From Solenopsis invicta (Eukaryota; Arthropoda; Insecta; Hymenoptera; Formicidae), in contig NC_052665.1 in the NCBI RefSeq assembly GCF_016802725.1, positions 17,304,501 to 17,368,500 on the forward strand: DNA of 64,000 bases. The letters run 5' to 3'. Shown one piece after another: positions 1-9,729 of the stretch. Position numbers and translations under genes: made by a program. The first letter of the stretch is position 1. Every line of letters starts with the position of its first letter. The notes beneath the pieces were generated by a model. The model saw nothing but the letters and a program-made list of their open reading frames with translations. It was not told the DNA's origin and searched no databases.

Positions 1-1559
1 AGAGTATGAATCATTAAAGTTCAATTGATATAATGAGTTTCGAGGATCGAGACACAAGTACTTCTATAAATTGAAAAGCTTATCTAAACTGTATAAATTT
101 TAATGATTGCTAATGTGAACGAATATTTATTTAATACTATATTTATAAAATATATGTTAAATTGAAAGCATTTCAAAAATTTATGCAAATACTTGGGATC
201 ATTAATTACAACTCTTATGCAAATAATTATTATGCGATTTTGACTAAAAACGTGTACCGCAGCTTAATTGTTGTGATTCTTTTCGATATTATGCATAGAA
301 AAATTTTAGAACAAATTTTGCCCCTCAAAAGATTTAATAAATTATGATCTTCAAATTAATTTCCGGTAGATTTTCCTGCGTAAAGCTTCAATCAAGATAT
401 AATTATCGAGTTATTTACTCTATCGGATATTAAATGGTAATAGAGACTAATATTGATTTAAGCAATCTGCTAATTTTGCTTCAGGAAACATTATTTTAGA
501 TACCCACAAAATATTATATATGCATAGAGAAAATACGTTTCTCAGGTTGTTTGTAATTGATTCAATTTTGCGCTTTATTAAGTGCAAACATCTCACAAAA
601 TGTCAGAAAGAAGATATAGACTCGTTTCTAGTTTGAAGATATAGACGCTTTTCTAATGCTTATTTTATGTGTGATTATTTTTTTCCATTCTATATTAACA
701 AAAATAAAAATGGCGCTGTTTTGTTGTTCACTTCAAAGTGAAACGTCAAAGTAAAATTGTGATAGTTTCGTTACACAAATTTGAATTTATGTAGAAATAA
801 CGATATCAAAGTGTATTGCAAATAATGTTATCAATGAATTAAATATTGTTTATATAACATTACATTACGGTCCATGTGAAATTGTATAAAAAAAAATTGC
901 ATTCGAGCATTTGATATCAATTCGATGAATATACGAGCAGCAGAATTATTCGCCCTGATTTTTTCCTTTTCTTTTTCTAAATAAATAATTTATCATGATT
1001 TAACTGAGATCGTAGAAACATGTGCGGTTTTATCGACTGACCGATGCACGTGATATGTTGCAACCTGTTGCGCTTGATGGACAGTCTTGAGCAATCCACT
1101 ATCCGATATTTTCCTAATTGTTATTTAAATTAATTGTGCAAGAAGAACATATACATATTAATGTAGAACTAAGTTGAAATTGGCTTTCTTCACATAACGA
1201 ATAATTTATACCTAATAATTTAGAGAATCTAACAATCTGTACATACAATCCGTACAAGTTCTATACTTTTTCCAATAATGTAATTGCTTTTAACATTATG
1301 TCTCTTGATTCGTTGAAAATTATTTATGCATTGTAATCTTTTTACGGTTAGTAATTTTTCCTTAAAATATAAAATAATTATTAATATAAAAATTCAGAGA
1401 GTATAGTATATTATACATTGTTTCTAAGATGCGCGCTTCGTATATTTTTCGTTCAATTATTGGGATGCTGGCGCTAATTAGTGCAATCAGCGATGCAATG
1501 CTACAGAACGTATAAATTCAATTCCGTTCTCGTTAAGCCCAAGTTATATCGCGGTGTGA
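1..1559. other. AT-rich non-coding DNA
   Basis: AT-rich sequence with short homopolymer runs. The only open frame (61 codons from 162) has AT-driven composition and no recognisable motif. I see no gene, RNA or structured repeat here. Confidence 0.6.
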
Positions 1560-2400
1560 AAAACAGTCGTTCGTTTATCAATTTTGCAGGCCGAACAATG
1601 CGCATTAGTTTACGAGTTCGCGGAGTGTGCCGTTTGTATGCGCGTGCATAATAATTATCGTGCCGCGAATCTTCTGGCTACGGTAAAGTTACGCGTTTCA
1701 CCTCGTTACGCTGCAGTTTCTGCATTCAAGTCCGCAGTCCGCGTTGTGAAACCACGACAAAAGAATGCTCGCGTCTCAAAAATTGCTCGTGTCTACCCAG
1801 AAATGAGCTATGCGAAGGGGAGCACAAACATTAACCGCTACAATTTAATCCAAGAATTTTAGAAATATGTTAATATCGCGATGTAGCGCGGTTAAAAAAA
1901 ATGAATAAAAATGCTCGCTGCAAAAATTTATGCCGCATTATGTTGCGAGTTCGCATTTTGCGCACGGGATACGTTTGTTTCTCAGAAGATATCACGCTGT
2001 CAGCTAGTATCGAGCACAGATTTCCCCGCGGACCCTCATATGTTGCTTCCGCAGCATATCTTTCCGTTTCGCATGCAAATTTCATCACATGATTCGTGAC
2101 ATGCCGTACACTTTATCACGCGTCGCGCTGCAGACGCGCCAAAGATGCGCTATCATAAATTCCTAACTGCGCGAAATGGACAAACGATTTATATCACTAT
2201 CGACATGTGTCCTCGCCGTAGCTAAGCGGCCGAAATTAATGGGAGATTGGAGAGATCAGTTTGCGAACTTGCTCGTGATCGCAACCGTCATAGATTTTAT
2301 GCGAAATTTGCACGATCGGAAACGTCGTGCAAAATTGGTCGTACTCATTAAAACGCTAAATGAACGGAATTTCAAGTATTTTTACCGATAATTTATAGAA
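1560..2400. other. CpG-rich island with short non-coding open frames and an internal repeat
   Basis: A GC- and CpG-richer block between AT-rich flanks. Several 60-90 codon frames overlap on both strands, as expected when stop codons are rare, and none has a recognisable domain. About 22 bases around 1599-1620 (core GCGCATTAGTTTACGAGTTC) recur with few differences at about 1930-1952, suggesting a local diverged duplication. The part at 2260-2360 also resembles the repeated block at 3.8/4.1 kb. Confidence 0.45.
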
Positions 2401-2717
2401 TCTTTAAAATATCTCTCTCTTTCTCATTAATAGAAAAAATACATTTACGTAGTTTTTATTAGATATTTTTTCTTTTAAATTAAAAAAGGTGGATATATAT
2501 TTTCGCGGCAGTAATTTGTTATAAATTTTGAAGTTATTGGATTAGAGACGTTTCAAATAGGATTAAATTTTATTTCAAAAATTAGATCTAACGTTAAATT
2601 TATTATAAAGGAATTTGTGATATATCTATCCATGGAAACGATCAAACGATATTAAGCAGATGAATTATCTGTAGTTTTTAAGAAGTAATCGCAATTACAG
2701 TGAGATAGAACCATACA

Positions 2718-3503
2718 CACTGTGAAAAAATTTAGTAAATATACATATAACAGTAAAAATTACACGATTAGTACCGTAAATAAAAAAAAATCATGTAATT
2801 TTATTGAAATTATGTAATTCCACAAAAATAAGTAGATTTGTTTTTATTGAGTAAATATATTTCATTTTATACGGAAAATTATGTATATAACAATACTGAA
2901 ATATTACATGTAATTATCTAAATTTTTGTAACATTGCGGAATACAACAATATTCCATATATGGCTGTGAAATATAATCCGATTAACATTCACTGATTCTG
3001 TCCAGGGAGAAATTTTTTAAACTGAGAAGTCACCACTTTCTACATACTCGCAGTTTATGATTAAAGTAATGATTAGAGCTTATTGGTCGTAACGTTAATC
3101 ATGAACTGTATGTAGAAAGATAGCGACTTCTCAATTTAGAAAATTGCCCCATGGACAGAATCAAACACGCTGGGTGTACGCGTGAAAACTCTGCCCATCT
3201 AGCATCTACGTATGCCGCACTATGTGCAGGCACATAAGTAGTTATTCTATTGTTTACAACATGTATAACAAAAAGACAATATTTGAAATAATATGTAACA
3301 CAATTGCAAAACGTATTGACCTTATTATTTTTATATACTTTCCATACATATTTTAAATTTACTTCTGCAATCTGTTTAATTACAAATTACAAAATTAATC
3401 TTATCCTTGTTTATTGCAAATTTACAAATGCTTGGAAATTTACAACTATTTAGTAACTTTCTCTGTTACAGTAAGTAATTTTGAGAACATTTTTTTTACA
3501 GTG
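2718..3503. repeat. Possible MITE-like element with CACTG..AAAAAA ends, interrupted by another MITE
   Basis: The left end begins CACTGTGAAAAAATTTAGTA, close to the terminal repeat of the foldback element at 32955-33163 (CACTGAAAAAAGAGTTTAGT). The right end, read in reverse complement, begins CACTGTAAAAAAAATGTTC and is followed by TA. The inner parts of the two ends align poorly, and the left end has two extra bases before a TA, so this is either a decayed element or two unrelated ends of one family. A second inverted-repeat element (2994-3162) lies inside. A small hairpin with 13-nt arms (one mismatch) is present at 2756-2802. Confidence 0.35.
2994..3162. mobile_element. Foldback MITE with GATTCTGTCC termini
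   Basis: The two halves are near-perfect reverse complements over about 65 bases each. The left arm starts GATTCTGTCCAGGGAGAAAT and the right arm, reverse-complemented, starts GATTCTGTCCATGGGGCAAT; both go on through AGAAGTC and TTTCTACATAC to TGATTA. A spacer of about 30 bases separates the arms. No convincing target-site duplication was found. It has no coding capacity, so it is a non-autonomous element or hairpin relic; the family is not known to me. Confidence 0.7.
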
Positions 3504-3639
3504 TATCATAAAAATACTTTAAAGCCGCAGCTATAAACATGTAATGAATAATTTCTTTACTGTGCTCGTAACACTATTAAGTCTATATACATATAATACA
3601 CCTACAAAGAAAATAATAGTTTTTATAAGGCTTTTGAGA

Positions 3640-4310
3640 TCGATGCATCAAAGACGTCATTAGTAGTTCGCTGGATCGAGCTTAACACGCGCAAGAGAGC
3701 AGCTATCAATCAGTGCAATCATCTCGAAATGGCGGCGGCAGTGAGATCAATCGCTACTGTCGATGGAACAACTCTGCGCCACGTTACGACCCTCTCGATT
3801 CCACTTAGCGCTGACTATCGCGTTGCAATCGATTCAAACGCGGCTTCCCTTCACAAAGGAGCACATCCGCCGTTGCTGTGCAAGCGAAACGCACGCCATT
3901 AAAGTCGAAAACGACGCAAACGTGTATGTGCAACCACCAAAAATATTTTTCTATCTTTTACACGTCTCTTTTATCTCTATTCCTGATAAAAGCGCTTCCT
4001 AGAACACCGATTGTGGCGTAAAAAATATCACAGGAAGAAATCTCTTGCATAGTGTTTATCTGAATAAATGCATTCTTTTAAAATCATGTATTATTACGTC
4101 ACGTTTCAGGCCCACTTATTCGTGACCGTCGATGTGTGCAATCGAATCGAGCGTTTGGTTTGCGTTTATATTGGACACCTACCGTTCTCGTGCGAGAAAT
4201 GTGTGTCATTAAAGTCGACAAGCACTACACACGAAAACGCGCGTTTCCGTCGAAAGCATCTCTATGTAATCGAACCAAATTTCGCATCGAGCGAGCTGAT
4301 ACGTATTTAA
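3640..4310. repeat. Diverged duplicated block (two copies about 310 bp apart)
   Basis: Positions about 3802-3925 and 4110-4235 align along their length. Shared features in the same order are CCACTTA, GAC..TCG, TGCAATCGA, a GGA.CAC..CCGTT stretch, GTGC.AG and CATTAAAGTCGA. Divergence is substantial and several small gaps are needed. A third, weaker match lies at about 2260-2360 (ACTTGCTCGTGATCG and CATTAAAACG). No conserved reading frame runs through the copies, because the gaps are not multiples of three. It could be an old duplicated regulatory element or an unrecognised repeat family. Confidence 0.5.
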
Positions 4311-5099
4311 CGGCCTTTTGGACATCCAATTATTCAGCGTGTTTGTCAAGAACAATACGATACTGTAACCCAATTTATATGAATAACAAATCAGTGCAAT
4401 TTAAATAATAATACCGCGTACTAATAAACGGCCCAATCATATCGAAATAATTGCTTTAGTTCCTTAGTTGATTAATCCGATATTAATGCCCTATCTGATA
4501 TTTCTTCGAGTGTAAACTTTATAAAAGTTTATTTCGAAAATTGATACGCATTATAGGAAGTGTGTAGACATAAAATTAAAGTACCGATTAACCTGTTAAG
4601 TTAAAGCTTGTTCTATATAAGAATACGCGTTTACATAAGAAAAAAGTCTGCACGTAAGGTAGGATTTATTTTCGGTATTTTTTTTAGAAAAAGATTTGTC
4701 AAGAGGAATATAATATTAAATGCATCAATTTTATAATTCAATACAATACAGCGTATAGTTCGGGTATTACATAAAAATTCTGATATCGTATAAAATATAG
4801 TTTACAGAATCGTAAGCAATATTTTTAAAGTTTTGAAATCTCTACTGTATACCCGCTTTGAACAGATCTATCTATTGATATCAAATATAGTTTCTTGTAT
4901 CAAATATAGTTTATATCAAAAGTGTACAGTGCGCGGTTTATCTCGTGATGGCAGCGAATTCGGTGTGTATGTACCTTGTTATTTGACGCGTTGAAAACAA
5001 TTGGCGGAATGGCCTTTGGATTGCTAAAATTAATGGGTTAAATGTCGACGGATCGACAGATGTAACCTCAGCAGTGTCGATACTTTTATAAATTTTCTC
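4311..5099. other. AT-rich spacer with a short direct repeat
   Basis: Non-coding AT-rich DNA. The 15-mer TATCAAATATAGTTT occurs at 4879-4893 and again at 4898-4912. Nothing else is supported. Confidence 0.5.
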
Positions 5100-6120
5100 A
5101 AAGCGGTTTGTAATGAAATGGACCGACGCCGACGTTGACGTCGTCCCACTTTTGTTACTGCGTACAATGATATTACCGCGGTTTCATTCACTATAGACCG
5201 CTGTCACCCTAACGAATATCCCTCCGATATTATACGCCTTTCGATATTGCTATGTACCCCCGACAATTCGACTAAATGCGGTCCTGCTCGTTCTATTATA
5301 ACACGTGTGACAACGCGACGATTCCTTCGCGTTTGTATCCCTGTTTTTTATTATTTTTCGGGCAGCTTTTTCATTTCTGCGTCACACCGCGACGCCAAAT
5401 GTGACCGACCATTCGACCTCCTTGCAGCAAGAAATTACCAAGGTTCTTTATATAGCGGGCTAACGTCTTACAAAAACGTGACCACATTGTACAGTTTACA
5501 ATTAGCCGCTCTTACTGGACTTCTCGTGGAAAATGGAAAAAACCCCGCGAAAGGAGGTCGCACGTGCCGTGAAATCCTACGTATGTGTGCAACCGATTTA
5601 TTGCTTTTCGCTGACTGATAGACTTTTTTATAATCTCGCACAATTAACGTCGCGAAAGTTTACACACGTTCGAGAAGATTACAGGGAGGCTGAAAGCCTC
5701 CGAAAAGTCGTCACGGTTTTTTTTTTAATCGTTAAACAATTGACAAGTCTTTGTGATGACGTTTCGAAAGACGTTGCAATTGCTTTCGACGCGAATAGTT
5801 CGGACACATCGACGGCCGAATTTTCCGCACGTGCGATTGCAAATGACAAGTCGCGCTCGCGCTCGATCGATACTTTTCGCTTAATACAAATTGGTGACCG
5901 TATAGTTTCGCGATGAAAGGCGGCCGTGCCATCGTAATCAACGGAACACATGTAACCAAACACAATCGGCTGCCGTCGATTTCGGCATGCACAGTTATTG
6001 CTCGCGTATCAGCGAGTCTCGCAAAACTTGTGACACTTTTATTTTTTTATTTTTCGGCAAGAGATAACCAGTTGGACACTATGTATCGCATCGATCGTTG
6101 AATATGATACAGCTAAAGGC
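5100..6120. other. CpG-rich island, no recognisable gene
   Basis: A GC-richer block with long-looking frames on both strands (123 codons at 5247-5618, 127 at 5533-5916 on plus; 94 at 5679-5963 and 86 at 5732-5992 on minus). Because opposite-strand frames overlap over the same bases and none has a recognisable domain, chance openness is the better explanation. A regulatory island or an undetected exon cannot be excluded. Confidence 0.45.
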
Positions 6121-6126
6121 TTGAAA

Positions 6127-6142
6127 AGAGAGAGAGAGAGAG
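6127..6142. repeat. (AG)8 microsatellite
   Basis: An uninterrupted AG run followed by a G run. Confidence 0.9.
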
Positions 6143-6501
6143 GGGGCTTGATTGGCGAGTAACTGACACACAAAAGATCAAACTTTCTATTTTAGAACAG
6201 AATCTATTACAATTTTTCTCTCATTCGTTCTTTCGTGCGATGACAATCTGATATCCTTTCAAAAGATTAAAAATAGTTGTCGATACGTAGGGATAGAAAA
6301 ATGGAATTTTGATTGAAATGTAATGGAGGAAGGTTATAGAAATAAATGAGTATTGTTCAATCTCTTCCGACATTGAGTAATGAGTGTCCCTTGCTCTTCC
6401 ATTTCGTGGTAAAACTGTAGCAAAGCATATACTTAATATCTCTAATTCAATCTTGAAATAAAAAAAAGTTTAATCAGTTTATGTAAATCTGTAAACGCGA
6501 G

Positions 6502-6519
6502 ATATATATATATATATAT
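6502..6519. repeat. (AT)9 microsatellite
   Basis: An uninterrupted AT run followed by a T tract. Confidence 0.9.
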
Positions 6520-8541
6520 TTTTTTTTGCAACTTTATCACAAGATTTGGAAAGTGCAAAATACATAAATTTAAATTTCTATAAGTACAGTGTAGCTGCAT
6601 ATATTCTGTATGAATTATTTCAATGCGTAGCATATTTTAATCGCGCGACTCGGCCATTTATCAAGCAAACATTAGCATTTGCAGTATCGCGATACTGTCG
6701 GGATTTATCGATTTATTATCCCGCTTCCGACCGCTGCTGACAACTTTCATGCGCCAGTATTCTTGACTCTAACTCCAAAATTGCACTTGCAGTTGCGCTT
6801 CTCTAAAATTACACATTCGCCCAGTGCGATTGTTTAACTTCGTCTACAGTATGTTTGTTCTTCTAAAACTCAATATCGTCCACGCAGTGTCCGCTATCAA
6901 ATACAAATACTATGAACTCCTACTTGAACAATGATGAAATATCTGGTAAACGCGTGTCACCGGAAAGTACTTTACGCGGCCGTCTTTGTACCAAGTGACC
7001 TTCGTGAAGTGTATTATTCCGCTTTCCCTTTGTACGCGCTTAAATTAATGGTACCACCAAAGTGTAGCAGCAAGCGCATAAATGCGCCTTACTACAGTGC
7101 ATAATGAACTGCATCCGTACAATACGCTTTTTACATACGCTACTCGACATAGCAACAATAACATATTGTTCATGTAACAAGTCAATTTAACTTTTAAGTC
7201 ATATTAACTTTTTACGACGAAAAAGCGGACCGTCGGTATTTTTTAACAAACTCAATTTTTCATTAGCTTTGCAAATTATTTTAAAAGTAGAGTATATTTA
7301 GAACTAAAGGAGAATTGCCAAATGTCATTCACAAGTTATTTTTTATGCATGATTACCCTGGTACGTAAATAAACGTTGGTAATCATAGCTTGATGTTTTA
7401 GATACATGTATTACTACACATTTAACTTTTCACAAATAACAAATTCATTTATTATAAGTCTTTTAATAACATGCTGCAAAAGGTTTGATAATAACCGATT
7501 TCCTAAATCGCACCTGTGAGTCCCTTAAATAGTACCGCTTATAAAAATATTTATGAATTAAAATAATTAAAAATATAAGAAATTATTAAGCAAAATTTAT
7601 TTTATTATTAATTTATCAAAAAAAAGAATCAAATATTTAATAATTAATAAATAAAAATAATGAAAATAAGAAAAGGTTAGTATGTCAAAATAAAACCGAC
7701 TTAAATTTATATTTGCAATTGACAACGTTTTTATTCAATTAGAGGTCAGTTTCTAAAGCGACAACCCTTTATTTCTCTCGTAAAAACTAAACACTGCATT
7801 ATATTAATACTGATCTGCTTAGAATCTAAGCAGATTCTAATCTTAAATAATTAAAAAAACAAAAACTTATAGTTCATACATATATTTCTTTTTCGATAAA
7901 AAATCTGCTAAAAATTCTCGAAAAGCGAAAATAAAATTTACATGATTTTTTGTATATTGCAAATAGTTTAAAAAACAGTGAATATGATATTGATAATATT
8001 AGTTAATTTTTCATTTTACATGTTTGTAACCATCCAAAACTGTTTTGTTTATTGTACGTCGCCTGAAAAATGGCGTTTGTTTATGTATGTATTACGAGAA
8101 ACACCACAGTAATCGACTGATAAAACGCCTACACAAAATGTAAAGAAATCCAGGTTCGAATCTCGGCTGAGGGTGTTATTTCTTCGCAATAAAACTTTTT
8201 ATAGCTTTTTCGGGAAGAAAGAACCTTATAGACGCTCCTCAGCATTAATATTACGTACTCTGATCCTGTGTTTCAAGTCCGACGAATATGCGGCGCGCAG
8301 TTCGAATAAGCTAAAAATTGTAAAAATTATTATTCAGCATTAAAAATCGCTGTGGCTGACGTAGACCTGCTAACTTTATATTTTGTTTATATTTTTCTTT
8401 TTCATATTTTTGCCGTAATGCGGTTTGAAACATAAAATCGCATTGCAGCGTAAATCGATACAGTTCTCAATTATCGAGAACAGACCATAGATTTGGTGTG
8501 TAACCTGATCTATGATAACCTTTAATCATTAGTATCGCGCT

Positions 8542-8566
8542 ATTATTAGCATCCGCTACATTCGTG
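8542..8566. repeat. Exact 25-bp direct repeat, copy 1
   Basis: Begins ATTATTAGCATCCGCTACAT and is identical over 25 bases to 9177-9201. The exact match over CpG-containing sequence within otherwise AT-rich DNA is unlikely by chance. Outside the 25 bases the flanks differ. Confidence 0.85.
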
Positions 8567-9176
8567 GAGGAGATTGAAAACACGTGCCCCCCAAAATCTG
8601 AGGGCAACAAAAAAAAAGTTGTTACCCGCATCCTGCAGAACAACATAATTAAAGTATGTGTATAAATCGACCCAAAAATCGCATTAATCCTTCGATTGTA
8701 CATATGGGTTTAAAACGTCCGGCACAAAGTAACATCTGCTTGTAATTATAAAACCGATAACCTCATTTTATAATTAATTTCTCCATTACAGGACTACATC
8801 TAAATTCTGCCATTATTATCTACTAGGTCAATTATGGAGCTCAATTTCTCACTCATTTTTTATTATGTTACAAAAACATGAATTATTGCAAAATACTCAA
8901 TAGATTACAAAAACTGCATCTGACAAAATACACTTTCTAGTTTATATTTATTTTTTTCAAAGTTTCATTAGTATCTTTTGTTTAAAAAATACAATTTAAA
9001 AACAAAATAGTAGTCAATAGAATAGTGATCTTCCTCTATTTTTATTATCAATTTAAAATCCATCATTTATTGTTATAAAATTTTTGGTGGTATAATTTAG
9101 TTTAGGAACATGATAGATTTTATAAAAATATCAATTTAATCTTTACACAACAATTGCAAATAAGTAGATACAACAA

Positions 9177-9201
9177 ATTATTAGCATCCGCTACATTCGT
9201 G
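9177..9201. repeat. Exact 25-bp direct repeat, copy 2
   Basis: Same orientation as the copy at 8542-8566, 635 bp apart. It could be a recent local copy event, or the two edges of an inserted or duplicated segment; it is too long for a normal target-site duplication. Confidence 0.85.
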
Positions 9202-9373
9202 AAGTATTTTACAATAAATCTATTTTTATAAAAATATAAAGATTCATAAAGATATAAAATTGCATTATATCACTATAATTTGATGAAAAATTAACATCAG
9301 ATGTACTTAATTTTTTTAATGTTATTAGCACGCACAAAACAAAATCTAATCTGTTAAATTTCTGTTTATACTA

Positions 9374-9531
9374 CCCAGCAAGCACCAAGTTACATGTAAT
9401 ACAAATGTTAGTTGTAATTTCCTATTCAACAATGTAACTGTTACACAACTCACTCGTTATGTAACAATTACATTATTGAGTGGGAAAGTACAACTACCAT
9501 TTGTATGACATGTAACTTTGTGTTTGCTGGG
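9374..9531. mobile_element. Foldback MITE with CCCAGCAA termini and TA target duplication
   Basis: A 158-bp element that is almost entirely an inverted repeat. The left arm starts CCCAGCAAGCACCAAGTTAC and the right arm, reverse-complemented, starts CCCAGCAAACACAAAGTTAC; pairing continues for about 75 bases per arm. TA at 9372-9373 and 9532-9533 fits a TA target duplication, as made by Tc1/mariner-type transposases. There is no coding capacity. Transcription across it would give a long near-perfect hairpin. Confidence 0.85.
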
Positions 9532-9693
9532 TACTCATTTCTCATTTATTTCATTATTTTGTTAATAGACAACGCTTAAGTAAAAATATAAACTATTAAT
9601 GAAATACGATTGAGGCTATCGGTATGCATTCTCTCCCTTACTAAAATGCAGTTTTCTCTATAAAGATATGTATACACAAAAATTTAATATAAA

Positions 9694-9695
<2 letters not shown>

Positions 9696-9728
<33 letters not shown>
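9696..9728. repeat. (AT)n microsatellite, 33 bp
   Basis: An uninterrupted AT run. Confidence 0.95.

Positions 9729-9729
<1 letters not shown>

Larger units (their letters stand above)
6143..9373. other. AT-rich non-coding DNA with small palindromes
   Basis: No gene recognised. It contains a perfect 16-bp palindrome CAGTATCGCGATACTG (6682-6697), an 11-bp-arm inverted repeat centred on 7824, a Pol III B-box-like GGTTCGAATCTCGG at about 8153 without a credible tRNA fold, and the first copy of an exact 25-bp repeat (8542-8566). The minus-strand frame at 8467-8703 (78 codons) is not recognisable. Confidence 0.5.

Noticed and set aside
5247..5992. Overlapping 86-127 codon frames on both strands
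   Set aside because: Open on opposite strands over the same bases, CpG-rich composition, no recognisable domain or splice context.
8101..8180. tRNA-like segment with a B-box GGTTCGAATCTCGG and weak acceptor-type pairing (ACACC/GGTGT)
   Set aside because: The T stem has a mismatch, there is no anticodon stem or D arm, and the A box is absent. At most a decayed tRNA-derived repeat.
8467..8703. Minus 78-codon frame considered as a transposon protein fragment
   Set aside because: No transposase, reverse transcriptase or endonuclease motif could be identified.
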